Shown here one piece after another: positions 7,695 through 15,917 of a DNA stretch of 64,000 nucleotides; the first letter of the stretch is position 1; the number at the start of each line of letters is the position of its first letter. This DNA is from Allopusillimonas sp048270225 (GTDB lineage: Bacteria > Pseudomonadota > Gammaproteobacteria > Burkholderiales > Burkholderiaceae_B). The stretch spans positions 1-64,000 of the forward strand of contig JBLWTG010000001.1 in the NCBI GenBank assembly GCA_048270225.1. The letters run 5' to 3'. Under the pieces are notes generated by a model. It worked only from the letters and a program-made list of their open reading frames with translations. It had not been told where the DNA came from and did not search any database. A program made the position numbers and the translations under genes.

Positions 7695-8489
7695 ATGTCC
7701 AGTTCACATAAATCCAATCATTTCGTCCTGCGTTTCTGGCAGATACTGATACTGGTCGTAGTGCTCATCGCCTGGCATCTGGCCGCCCGTGACAATAATT
7801 TTGCGTTTTTCTTTGGCCGCCCGGTCGAGGTCGCCAAAGTCATCTGGGCCTGGTTCGTCACCAACCGCGATATCTACCTGCACCTGGGCATCACCCTGAC
7901 CGAAACCGTGCTGGCCTTTGTCATCGGTACGGTGGCTGGCCTGGCGTTCGGTTTGTGGCTGGGACTGTCGCGCGGCGCCAGCGCCTTGCTTGATCCCTAT
8001 ATCACTGCCGCGAACTCCATGCCGCGCGTCATCCTGGCGCCTATCTTCGGCATGTGGTTCGGACTGGGCATCTGGTCCAAGGTCGCCCTGGCGGTCACGC
8101 TGGTGTTCTTCATTGTGTTCTTCAATGTCTATCAGGGTGTGCGCGAAGTCAGCTCCACCTTGCTGGACAATGCGCGCATGCTGGGCGCAAACCGCAAGCA
8201 ATTGCTGCGCCATGTGTATATTCCATCGGCCACGAGCTGGGTGTTTTCCAGTTTGCATACTTCCGTAGGCCTGGCCTTTGTCGGTGCAGTGGTGGGTGAA
8301 TATCTCGGTTCGGCCAGCGGGGTGGGGTATCTGATCCTGCAGGCCGAGGGCACGCTGGACGTCAACACGGTGTTCGCGGGGATTGTGGTGCTGACCGTGT
8401 GCGCGCTGTTGCTGGACGCCCTGGTCAGTTTTGTGGAAGACCGGCTGCTGTCTTGGAAGCCCAAGGCGGGAGAGACGGAGAAGCTTTGA
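7695..8489 (+). CDS. ABC transporter permease, SsuC/TauC type
   Basis: A 264-residue inner-membrane permease with about six hydrophobic segments. The first is LILVVVLIAWHLA and the last is VFAGIVVLTVCALLLDALV. It carries the EAA-like cytoplasmic loop for ATPase coupling (LLDNARMLGANRKQLLRHVYIPSATSW). It begins 3 bp after the ATPase stop and completes the importer. It converges on the decayed TA pair 20 bp downstream. Confidence 0.92.
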   Translation: MSSSHKSNHFVLRFWQILILVVVLIAWHLAARDNNFAFFFGRPVEVAKVIWAWFVTNRDIYLHLGITLTETVLAFVIGTVAGLAFGLWLGLSRGASALLDPYITAANSMPRVILAPIFGMWFGLGIWSKVALAVTLVFFIVFFNVYQGVREVSSTLLDNARMLGANRKQLLRHVYIPSATSWVFSSLHTSVGLAFVGAVVGEYLGSASGVGYLILQAEGTLDVNTVFAGIVVLTVCALLLDALVSFVEDRLLSWKPKAGETEKL

Positions 8490-8509
8490 TGCGGGACTGG
8501 GCCTGGCGT

Positions 8510-8810
8510 TCATCCCTGCGCGAGCAGTGGCTCCACCATCAGCCTAAATCCCATTGCGTGGATGACCTTGAACAGCGTGTCGGCGCTCGGTGCCCGTTCT
8601 CCCGATAGGCTCTTGTAAAGGCTTTCCCGGGATAGGGCCAGTGTCGCGAGCTAGTTGAGTCATGCCTCGGGCCCTGGCAATGTCGCCTAGCGCCGCCGCC
8701 AACAGTGCGGGATCCCCGTCTTCCATTGCTGCCTGTAGATAGGCGGTGATATCTGCCTCGTCCTTTAGGTAGTTGGAAGCATCAAATGGACGGATCTTGA
8801 TCTTGCTCAT
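8510..8810 (-). pseudogene. HigA-like (addiction module antidote) gene with a +1 frameshift
   Basis: The first part MSKIKIRPFDASNYLKDEADI...GDIARARGMTQLARDTG is the N-terminal two thirds of the putative addiction-module antidote family. In the sequenced frame it then reads PIPGKPLQEPI... to a stop at 8544. If one base of the GGG at 8635-8637 is skipped, the frame continues as LSRESLYKSLSGERAPSADTL and then FKVIHAMGFRLMVEPLLAQG, ending at 8510. That is exactly the family's HTH recognition helix and C-terminus. One extra base therefore truncates the DNA-binding domain. Sequencing error cannot be excluded, but the adjoining toxin is broken too. Confidence 0.85.
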
Positions 8811-9092
8811 TTTGTAACTCCTGAGCCAAAGCCTTGGCTCGTACAATATCTTTGGCCTGACTGGATTTTTCACCCCCGCCAAGCATCATGACTACGGTGC
8901 TTCCGTGAAGCATGTAGTACATTCGCCAGCCTGGACCGAAGACTTCGCGCATTTCCCATACGTTACCACCGACAGACTTGTGATCTCCCAGATTGCCTAG
9001 TGAGACCTTACGCAAGCGAAGCTGTAGTCGCGCACGGGTGCAGCGATCTTTGAGGCTACTGAGCAGTCGGATGGCGTCGTATTGAGCGTCAT
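8782..9092 (-). pseudogene. HigB/RelE-like toxin gene with a -1 frameshift near its start
   Basis: The main block SSLKDRCTRARLQLRLRKVSL and GNLGDHKSVGGNVWEMREVFGP..YYM is the RelE/ParE-superfamily addiction-module killer protein. The frame containing it has no ATG, GTG or TTG before a TTG at 9015, which is inside the conserved region. In the neighbouring frame an ATG at 9092 begins MTLNTTPSD. Adding one base near 9061-9066 joins it as MTLNTTPSDWLSSLKDR, a normal family N-terminus. The gene is therefore deleted by one base. It overlaps the antitoxin by 29 bp in the usual toxin-first order. Confidence 0.8.
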
Positions 9093-9206
9093 GCCGTTCT
9101 CGCGCATGCGGGGCATAGTTTGCTTCGATGCGCTGTTCGACGCCAGCCCAGGATGCCGCTGCGGTTTGTTGTGCCGCGTTGGTGAGTATGGCCTGCTGAT
9201 CGCTGT

Positions 9207-9605
9207 TTAGGACGTCCAGTCTTCGATATGCAGATCAGCCATTTGACGAATGGCTTGATCATTTGTTATCAGCACTGCATCGAGACTTGCTGCATGCGCG
9301 GCGATCAACAAATCGAGAGGGGCCAGGACTTTGCCGGCGCTGGCCATATTGGCTCGCACTGCGCCATAACGTTCTGCGGCGATGCTGTCCCACGGCAGCA
9401 CTTCGACGCGTCGCAGAAACTCCCTCACTGCGAGGTGTAGCTGTTTGGCGGCCGGACGTTTTGCAAGTCCAAAAAGGAGTTCACCTTCCGTTATCGCCGA
9501 GATGCACATCGCGGCCATGGGTACGTCACCCAGACGTCTTATGACGCCTGGGTGGGATTTCAGTAGGTGGCTGACTGTATTGGTGTCGAGCATGTAACGC
9601 TTCAT
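9207..9605 (-). CDS. vapC: VapC-family PIN-domain ribonuclease toxin
   Basis: A 132-residue PIN-domain protein. Acidic metal ligands stand where expected: D7 in MLDTNT, E40/E42 in SAITEGELLFG, D98 in LAPLDLLIAAHA and D116 in ITNDQAI. VapC toxins cleave tRNA or rRNA in a Mg-dependent way and are neutralised by VapB. It overlaps the vapB stop by 4 bp, so translation is coupled. The gene is full length with all four acidic positions, so it is likely active, unlike the neighbouring HigBA-like pair. Confidence 0.92.
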   Translation of the reverse strand: MKRYMLDTNTVSHLLKSHPGVIRRLGDVPMAAMCISAITEGELLFGLAKRPAAKQLHLAVREFLRRVEVLPWDSIAAERYGAVRANMASAGKVLAPLDLLIAAHAASLDAVLITNDQAIRQMADLHIEDWTS

Positions 9606-9862
9606 TGATTGGAGCCCTCGAAGGGGTCCCGATCTTGCGTACCCTGCATGCGATCTTTCTCGTCCAGGAAATCGTTAGGCACGTCGGCCGCCTTCAGCGC
9701 TGTAAAAAAACCGTCCCAGGTGGCAGGCCTGCGCGACAAAATCACATCCCCCGTTTCCGGATCTTGGCGGATGAAAACCTCTTTGGTATCGAAGCGAAAG
9801 GCGGCAGGTAAGCGTACAGCCTGACTGCGTCCATTAACAAAGATTTTGGCGACTTGATTCAT
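9602..9862 (-). CDS. vapB: VapB-family antitoxin (AbrB/SpoVT swapped hairpin)
   Basis: An 86-residue antitoxin. The N-terminal AKIFVNGRSQAVRLPAAFRF is the AbrB-like DNA-binding fold of VapB. The C-terminal acidic segment (FLDEKDRMQGTQDRDPFEG) would wrap the VapC active site. The start at 9862 has a GGAG 8 bases upstream and gives the family N-terminus; an open extension to 9901 lacks similarity. The upstream DNA holds GTATATAC and repeated ACCATA/ACCATG words near 9883-9901, a candidate autoregulatory operator. Confidence 0.9.
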   Translation of the reverse strand: MNQVAKIFVNGRSQAVRLPAAFRFDTKEVFIRQDPETGDVILSRRPATWDGFFTALKAADVPNDFLDEKDRMQGTQDRDPFEGSNQ

Positions 9863-9881
9863 GGCGGCATCTCCATTGATA

Positions 9882-9902
9882 GATACCATAGTATATACCA
9901 TG
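9882..9902 (-). promoter_or_regulatory. Candidate vapBC operator/promoter
   Basis: Just upstream of vapB lie the 8-bp palindrome GTATATAC and flanking repeats (ACCATAG...ACCATG on the plus strand). On the gene strand this includes a TATACT hexamer suitable as a -10. VapBC pairs repress themselves at such sites. The assignment is by position only. Confidence 0.3.
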
Positions 9903-10053
9903 CTGTATTCTCCATCTAGACATCATTCTGCATAATTCTAAAAATTGGTACGGCATGGCGACAAACAACCTGCCAACTTCCAGCCATAGTGAGAAATACC
10001 TGGGATCACGCTTCATCAGTCGCACTTGACAGAACATCAGGCAGGTTAGCTAA

Positions 10054-11292
10054 CTAATCCGCCTTGCTTGCCTTGATTAGCCGTTTGATGGCTTGTGGGT
10101 CTGCGTCCAGGTCTCCTGCGGGGTAGAGGTTGGGCAGCAGCGAGGCGAGGGCATGCCTGGGAAAGCCGGCCCGCACCTTGCCGCGCGGTGTGTCCGAGAC
10201 CAGCAGACCTTCCGCCACGAGCGCGCTCAGTACATTTCTGGCTGTCCGTTCCGGCAAGCCAGTGAGGCGGCCTGCTTCCATGCGTTCGAACTCGCCCGTG
10301 CTGAATGCGTGCATGAACAGGTGCATGGCTTCGGGCTTGAGGTCGAAGCGTACTTTCTGAAAATAGTGTTTGGCCCTGAGGCTGAAATGATCGAGGGCAA
10401 ATGCCCGGGTCATGAATTCGACCTGGTCGATCGCCGTTTGTATGGCGTATTCGCAAAAGGCCGCCAGATGTTTTTCGGATAACTGGCCGCGCCCGTCAAG
10501 ATCGCCCATTCTGGGCTGGTCTGCATTGGCGAGCGCGGTTTTGTATGCCTGGGCAGATTTGGCAAATCCGCGAGACATGGACCAGAGGCTTGCGGTGTTG
10601 ATGCCGCAGGCTCGCAACATGGCGTCCAGGGTGATGCGTGCAACCCGCCCGTTTTCGTCAAGAAAGGGATGAATCCAGGCCAGGCGGTGATGCGCCGCGA
10701 AAACGGCCAGGATGCCATTCAGTTTGCTGATGCCGCCGCTTTTTGACCATGCAAGGTGGCGTCCGTAAACGGTAGCGTAGCGCTCCATGAACTGGTTCAG
10801 TGAGCGGGCCTGTGGCGCCACGTGCTTGCCGACTGACACCTCTGTTTGCCGGAACTGCCCGGGATGGATATGGCTTCCGTCCTCGAGCATGAGCAGTTCT
10901 TGGGGCAGGTGTTGGCAGAAGCGGCGATGCACTTCAAGGATAAAGGGGAGCAGGGCGCCGTGCTCGAGGGATTGCGTCTGCGCCCACTGGTCTGTGTGGA
11001 TGTGGGCAAAGGCAAGGTTATGAAGGTGTTGGTGCTCGAGCCGGTCTTTTGCCTCGAAAAGTGCCTGTTCGATATCAATGGGCAAGGTGTGATGGCCCTC
11101 GATCAGGTTTGAGTAATAGCAGTTTATGCCGGAGATCAGTTCGGACAGGCTTGCTGCGGTTGCTGGCGCGAGCGCTGCATCCAGGCTGGCAGAGGCTTCT
11201 GACAGCTCATGCGCCAGGCCGATCAGGGCGGCATGGGAGGGTCGCGAGCTATCCAGGACCAGCGGTTCCATTTGAACGGGATCGTGATACAT
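10054..11292 (-). CDS. Fic-domain protein (class II, N-terminal inhibitory helix)
   Basis: A 412-residue Fic protein, likely an AMP-transferase acting on protein hydroxyls. It has the inhibitory motif SNLIEG (61-66), which fits (S/T)xxxE(G/N), then the Fic motif HPFLDENGR (208-216), then a C-terminal winged-helix-like region (TGLPERTARNVLSALVAEGLL). Position 213 is Glu where Gly or Ala is usual in HPFx(D/E)(G/A)N(G/K)R. The catalytic His, Asn and Arg are kept. The order N-helix, Fic domain, wHTH is the common Fic_N-Fic architecture. The gene is monocistronic, with an AT-rich upstream region. Confidence 0.9.
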   Translation of the reverse strand: MYHDPVQMEPLVLDSSRPSHAALIGLAHELSEASASLDAALAPATAASLSELISGINCYYSNLIEGHHTLPIDIEQALFEAKDRLEHQHLHNLAFAHIHTDQWAQTQSLEHGALLPFILEVHRRFCQHLPQELLMLEDGSHIHPGQFRQTEVSVGKHVAPQARSLNQFMERYATVYGRHLAWSKSGGISKLNGILAVFAAHHRLAWIHPFLDENGRVARITLDAMLRACGINTASLWSMSRGFAKSAQAYKTALANADQPRMGDLDGRGQLSEKHLAAFCEYAIQTAIDQVEFMTRAFALDHFSLRAKHYFQKVRFDLKPEAMHLFMHAFSTGEFERMEAGRLTGLPERTARNVLSALVAEGLLVSDTPRGKVRAGFPRHALASLLPNLYPAGDLDADPQAIKRLIKASKAD

Positions 11293-11636
11293 GGTGTGTG
11301 GTGTGACGCCTTTTTTTGCCGATATAGAACATAATTTTAATATATATAAATCAGATATTTATAGAAAGTATTGTTGATTTTTTGCCGATGTGTGTGCCGA
11401 TGTCCCTGCTGCGGCTGAGGTTATCTCATTTCGCAGATCGATAGCCCGATTCGCCAATCACCGCGTGCGTGCCAGGCACGCCGGGGCTTTCCATATTGGC
11501 AGAAAGGGGTGGAGCAATCATCGCCGGATCATTTTCGGCGATATACAACACATAAATAGAAACATATTTATGAATGAGAATGATTCTCTATAATTGGCGA
11601 TTGTTCTGTTTTTCCCTTCTTTTCTCTGGAAGCCTT
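11293..11636. other. Divergent intergenic region, fic / TonB receptor
   Basis: This region of about 340 bp separates divergent genes. The fic side is very AT-rich (TATATATAAAT around 11340-11360), consistent with the fic promoter. The receptor side carries a Fur box (11571-11591). The middle (11390-11550) shows no supported gene or RNA. Confidence 0.6.
11571..11591 (+). promoter_or_regulatory. Fur box upstream of siderophore receptor
   Basis: The perfect 13-bp palindrome GAGAATGATTCTC lies inside AATGAGAATGATTCTCTAT, close to the Fur consensus of GATAAT-type hexamers (G-A-T/G-A-A-T repeats around a central dyad). It stands 46 bp before the receptor start, as expected for iron-dependent repression. 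Confidence 0.75.
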
Positions 11637-13877
11637 ATGCGCACCACCCGTCCTCCATTTACACCCACCCTGACCGCCATGGCGGTATCTTGCGCCCTGA
11701 TGGCGGGGGCTGCCCCGGCCGGGGCGCAGACTTCCCAGGCACAGACAACGCAGGGCGCCGCCTCCACGGTGAATACGCTGTCGCAGATCACGGTGCAGGC
11801 CAGCGCGGATGCATCGGCCGAGGGTCTGGCGCCAGCCTACGAGGGCGGACAGGTCGCCACGGGCGCGCGTATCGGCATTCTGGGTGGGCGCGATTACATG
11901 GAAACGCCTTTCAGCTTTACCAGTTACACGAATGAGCTGATCGAGGATCGCCATGCCCACAGTGTGGGAGACGTTCTGCAGAATGATCCTGGCGTGCGGG
12001 TGGCCAGGGGCTTCGGCAATTTTCAGGAAGCGTATTTCATGCGCGGTTTCCTGCTGGGTTCGGATGATGTGTCCTACAACGGGCTGTATGGCCTGCTGCC
12101 GCGCCAGTACATTTCGGCCGAGATTTTCGAAAGAGTGGATGTGCTGCGCGGCGCATCGGCATTCCTGACCGGCGCGACGCCATCGGGCGGCGGCATCGGG
12201 GGCATTATCAATCTGGTGCCCAAGCGGGCGCCCTCCGATCCCTTGACGCGCCTGTCGGCAGGCTGGACAAGCAAGGGTGCGCTGGAGGCGTCGGCCGATA
12301 TTGCGCGCCGCTTTGGTGATGAGCAGCAGTTTGGCGTGCGCGTAAGCGCCGGCCAGCGCGGCGGTGAAGGCTCGGTGGATCGCGAGCACAGCAGCACAGG
12401 TGTGGTGTCGCTGGGTCTGGACTGGCAGGCGGACCGCTTTCGCCTGTCCGCGGACGTGGGCTGGCAGGAAAACCGCCTGAAGCGCACCCGAACCAACATC
12501 AATGTGGATCGCGTGACCGAGATTCCGGATGCGCCGGATGCCAGCAGTAATTTCGCGCAGGACTGGACATACTCCAATGAGCGCGATCTGTTCGGCTCGC
12601 TGCGCGGCGAGCTGGATGTCACCGACAACATCACGGCCTGGGCGGCCTACGGCATGCGGCGCAGCGAAGAGGCCAATTCGCTGGCCAATGTCACGCTTAC
12701 GAACGGCGCCACCGGCGACGGCACGATATATCGTTTTGACAATGCCCGGCGCGACAGGGTCAAGACCGGCGAAGTAGGCATCCGCGGCAAGCTGCAAACA
12801 GGGCCGATCAAGCATGAGCTGGTGATGGCGGCGTCGTATTTCGACGGCGAGGAGGACAACGCCTACGCCATGGATTACGCCAATACGCTGCCCACCAATA
12901 TTTACTCGCCTCGCTACTACAGCAGGCCTGCCTTCAGCGCCGATGCGCTGTTGGGCAACGATCTTGACGACCCCGGGCTGGTGGGCCGCACGCGCCTGAG
13001 CAGTTTCAGCATCGGCGATACGCTGTCGTTTGCGCAGGACCGTGTGCTGCTCACGTTGGGCCTGCGGCACCAGAAAATCGATGTGCGCAGCTATGCCTAC
13101 GACACCGGCATAGAAGATACTCCCTACAAGCAGAGCCGCAATTCGCCCGCTGTCGGACTGCTGGTCAAGCTGACGCCCGATGTCTCCGCTTACGCCAACT
13201 ATATCGAGTCGCTGGCCCAGGGGGGTACTGCGCCGCAGACACATGACGGCCTGCCTGTGCAGAACGCCGGCGAAATGCTGGCTCCTTACGTATCCAAGCA
13301 GAAAGAGATCGGCCTCAAGTACGACGGTGGCGGGCTCGGCGGCGGCCTGGCCCTGTTCAGCACCGACAAGCCGCGCGCCTATGTCGGCGACGACAATGTC
13401 TATAGGGCGAGCGGCAAGGATCGCCACCAGGGCGTCGAGTTGACAATGTTCGGCGAGGTGACGCCGGCGATCCGGGTGCTGGGCGGCGCCACCTGGCTGG
13501 ATGCCAAGCAGCGCGATACCGGTGCGGCGGCGACAGACGGCAAGCGAGTCATCGGCGTGCCGCGATTGCAGGCGAATGTCGGCGTCGAGTGGGATATCCC
13601 GGGCGTGGAGGGGCTGACCGTGGATGGACGCGTGGTGTATACGGGCTCGTCCTATGCCAACGCCGAAAACACACTGAAGGTGCCGGGCTGGACGCGCCTG
13701 GACGCTGGCTTGCGCTATCGCACTAAGATCGACGGCAAGGCGGTTACCTGGCGTGCCCGCATAGACAACATCGCCAACCGCAACTATTGGGCGTCGGTCG
13801 GCGGCTTCCCGGGCTCAGGTTATCTGGTGCTGGGTGCGCCGCGCACCTATTCGCTGACGGCAAGTATTGAGTTTTAA
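11637..13877 (+). CDS. TonB-dependent siderophore receptor
   Basis: A 746-residue outer-membrane receptor, probably for a ferric siderophore. A Sec signal peptide (MRTTRPPFTPTLTAMAVSCA, cleavage near APAGAQ) is followed by the plug domain (SQITVQASA, then DVLQNDPGVRVARGFGNFQEAYFMRG). The plug leads into the long beta-barrel, which ends YSLTASIEF with the terminal Phe needed for Bam insertion. The start at 11637 has GGAAG upstream; an upstream in-frame ATG lies within the Fur box. A Fur box and the family suggest expression under iron starvation. No siderophore biosynthesis, tonB or reductase genes flank it, so it may serve a foreign siderophore. Confidence 0.93.
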   Translation: MRTTRPPFTPTLTAMAVSCALMAGAAPAGAQTSQAQTTQGAASTVNTLSQITVQASADASAEGLAPAYEGGQVATGARIGILGGRDYMETPFSFTSYTNELIEDRHAHSVGDVLQNDPGVRVARGFGNFQEAYFMRGFLLGSDDVSYNGLYGLLPRQYISAEIFERVDVLRGASAFLTGATPSGGGIGGIINLVPKRAPSDPLTRLSAGWTSKGALEASADIARRFGDEQQFGVRVSAGQRGGEGSVDREHSSTGVVSLGLDWQADRFRLSADVGWQENRLKRTRTNINVDRVTEIPDAPDASSNFAQDWTYSNERDLFGSLRGELDVTDNITAWAAYGMRRSEEANSLANVTLTNGATGDGTIYRFDNARRDRVKTGEVGIRGKLQTGPIKHELVMAASYFDGEEDNAYAMDYANTLPTNIYSPRYYSRPAFSADALLGNDLDDPGLVGRTRLSSFSIGDTLSFAQDRVLLTLGLRHQKIDVRSYAYDTGIEDTPYKQSRNSPAVGLLVKLTPDVSAYANYIESLAQGGTAPQTHDGLPVQNAGEMLAPYVSKQKEIGLKYDGGGLGGGLALFSTDKPRAYVGDDNVYRASGKDRHQGVELTMFGEVTPAIRVLGGATWLDAKQRDTGAAATDGKRVIGVPRLQANVGVEWDIPGVEGLTVDGRVVYTGSSYANAENTLKVPGWTRLDAGLRYRTKIDGKAVTWRARIDNIANRNYWASVGGFPGSGYLVLGAPRTYSLTASIEF

Positions 13878-13951
13878 GTGTGGTTCAGCTGACTTTGTCA
13901 TTGTTGCCCCGACGAGTGGAGAGAGCTTGAATCAATGGGTCGCAGGCGCGC

Positions 13952-14794
13952 TCAAAGAGGCGGCTCTCGTCGGATATCTTCTTGGGCTAACGACCGTTGT
14001 ATCGTGGTGCTTTCCTTCATCACGAACGCGTTGAGTTCATCGTCATAATCCCAGCGCTCAATCACGCACTGTTCCGGCATGTCTTCGGCCGCATGGCGGA
14101 TGAGATTGATGGAGTTGCTGGAATCGTGGCGGATGCGTGACGAGGTGGCGGTGCCCGCCTGTACTGCCCAGACATTGCGGTGAAGGCCGGCGATGCGCTC
14201 GTGCAGCGCGCTGAGATAGGGGCGGTGGATATGCCCTCCCAGAATCAGATCCGCGCCGGCTTCGGCCCAGGCGGCAATCGCCTGCTTGTGCCCGCGCAGC
14301 AGGTGCTCCTGGTCAACGTCATGAATAACGTGAATGGGCTGGTGTGTCACGACGATGCGCAACTGCCCTGGGCTGGCCTGCCTCAGGCGCTGCGCCACGC
14401 GTTCAATCTGTGCGTCGGATACTTCGCCCTCGATGTGTCTGTAGCGGCGTGTTGTCCGCACGCCGATCGCCAGCAGTGCAGGGCTTTCCTGCACGGGTTC
14501 CAGGTCGGCGCTGAATGCTTCGGTATAGCGCGAATAGGGCCGGAACAATCGGGTTACCAGGTCAAACAGCGGAATGTCATGATTGCCGGGGATGACGAGC
14601 CTGGCGTGAATGGCGAGACGATCCATAAAGGCCACTGCAGCGCGAAACTGAGCCCGGCGCGCGCGCTGTGTGATATCGCCCGACAGAATGACGAGATCTG
14701 GCGCCTGCGCGTGCGCAAGGCACTCGAGGGCCTTGACCACGGGCGGCCGCTCGGTGCCGAAATGGGGGTCTGAAATATGAAGCACGACGCTCAT
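13952..14794 (-). CDS. Calcineurin-like metallophosphoesterase (CpdA-like)
   Basis: A 280-residue metallophosphoesterase. Dinuclear metal motifs are in order: D9-x-H11 (ISDPHFG), D40 (SGDIT), N71-H72 (IPGNHD), a distal His in VVTHQPIH, and GGHIHRP. The closest architecture is the CpdA/Icc class (cAMP or related phosphodiesterases), but substrate is not predictable. It overlaps the upstream diacylglycerol-kinase-like gene by 4 bp (ATGA), so the two are translationally coupled and may act on linked lipid or phosphate metabolism. Confidence 0.88.
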   Translation of the reverse strand: MSVVLHISDPHFGTERPPVVKALECLAHAQAPDLVILSGDITQRARRAQFRAAVAFMDRLAIHARLVIPGNHDIPLFDLVTRLFRPYSRYTEAFSADLEPVQESPALLAIGVRTTRRYRHIEGEVSDAQIERVAQRLRQASPGQLRIVVTHQPIHVIHDVDQEHLLRGHKQAIAAWAEAGADLILGGHIHRPYLSALHERIAGLHRNVWAVQAGTATSSRIRHDSSNSINLIRHAAEDMPEQCVIERWDYDDELNAFVMKESTTIQRSLAQEDIRREPPL

Positions 14795-15807
14795 GCAGCC
14801 TGATCCTCGGGCGCAGTCTCATGATCGGCCTTACGGTTCGGGTTGCGCTTGATGAGTTGCAGCGGCTCGGGCGCCACGTGAAACTCCAGCGGCGCATTCA
14901 GCCACATGATCTCGCCGTCCACGGCGACCTTGATACGCCGTTTGCTGTTTTTTGAAGGGCGGCTGTCTTGTGTCTTGTGGCCTTGGCCTTGAAACAGTCC
15001 TCTCGGCGTGACGGACAGGCTGCGAAAACTGAAGCTGATGACGTTTTCCGCCTCGCCCAGCTTGCCCAGGGCCCCGCGCGCGGCCAGCCACAACATGGCC
15101 AGTGTCCTGACCGGCTTGATCGCAATGGCTGCGAGCTGGCCCTGCTTGACCGACTCGGCCTGCTTCACGCCGACCTGTTCGAGCTGCAGGCGATTGTTGC
15201 CGATGAACAGCGTTGATGTGCGGAGATGGACTTGTTCGTTTCCCTGTTCCAGGACGAGATTCAGATATCGATGATGGCCGAAAGCGGTGACCACGGCAGA
15301 CCATAGGGCGACCAGGCGGCTGCGGCCGTAGCGCTGCTTGAATGCCTCGCGATCCTGCAGCAGCTGCGGATACAGGCCGACGCTGGCATTGACCAGAAAA
15401 ACCCGGTTGTTCACCACGCCGGTCTGTGCAGGCGTGGGCTGTCCGTGCAGCAAGTCCTGGAGCGCGCCTTCAATGTCTTCGGGTATGCCGTGGGTGCGGC
15501 CAAAATAGTTGAAGGTGCCTTGCGGAATGGCGCCGAACAGGCATTGCCTGTCCAGTGCCGCGGTGGCGACCGCGTTGATGGTTCCGTCGCCGCCGACGGC
15601 GACCAGGACGCCGTTTTCTTGCTTGGCGGTGTCGGCCGCTTCCTGGATGGTGGGCTTCAGGCCATCAGCGCCTTCGAAGATGAACAGGCGGTATTCGCGC
15701 TGTGCCGCGCGCATGGCTGATGCGATGGCGTCTTTGGCCGCATCCGCATCGCGGCGGCCTGAGCCGCCATTGATGACGAAGAAAAGGGAGGGCTTGAAGG
15801 TCGTCAA
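14791..15807 (-). CDS. Diacylglycerol kinase-like lipid kinase (DagK catalytic domain)
   Basis: A 338-residue protein with the DAGK catalytic signature: FVINGGSGRRDADAAKDAI at the start and the nucleotide-binding GGDGTINAVA near 90-100, followed by FGAIPQGTFNYFGRTHGIP. This family (YegS/BmrU/LCB5-like) phosphorylates lipids such as diacylglycerol. The C-terminal part ends in a basic, polar tail. It is the first gene of a two-gene operon with the metallophosphoesterase. A CGATAA-TGC-TTATCG inverted repeat lies upstream at 15852-15866. Confidence 0.87.
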   Translation of the reverse strand: MTTFKPSLFFVINGGSGRRDADAAKDAIASAMRAAQREYRLFIFEGADGLKPTIQEAADTAKQENGVLVAVGGDGTINAVATAALDRQCLFGAIPQGTFNYFGRTHGIPEDIEGALQDLLHGQPTPAQTGVVNNRVFLVNASVGLYPQLLQDREAFKQRYGRSRLVALWSAVVTAFGHHRYLNLVLEQGNEQVHLRTSTLFIGNNRLQLEQVGVKQAESVKQGQLAAIAIKPVRTLAMLWLAARGALGKLGEAENVISFSFRSLSVTPRGLFQGQGHKTQDSRPSKNSKRRIKVAVDGEIMWLNAPLEFHVAPEPLQLIKRNPNRKADHETAPEDQAA

Positions 15808-15917
15808 TCGTGTGTCTTGGTCATGAGAAGAAGAAAGAGGCGTTCGTCGGACGATAATGCTTATCGCTTTGGAATCACAACTGTATCCAGATAATGTAGA
15901 CGATTATCAGCTGATTT

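Noticed and set aside
15852..15866. CGATAA-TGC-TTATCG as a Fur box
   Set aside because: It has a 6-bp dyad only and the wrong spacing and hexamer pattern for Fur. The adjoining lipid-kinase gene gives no iron context.
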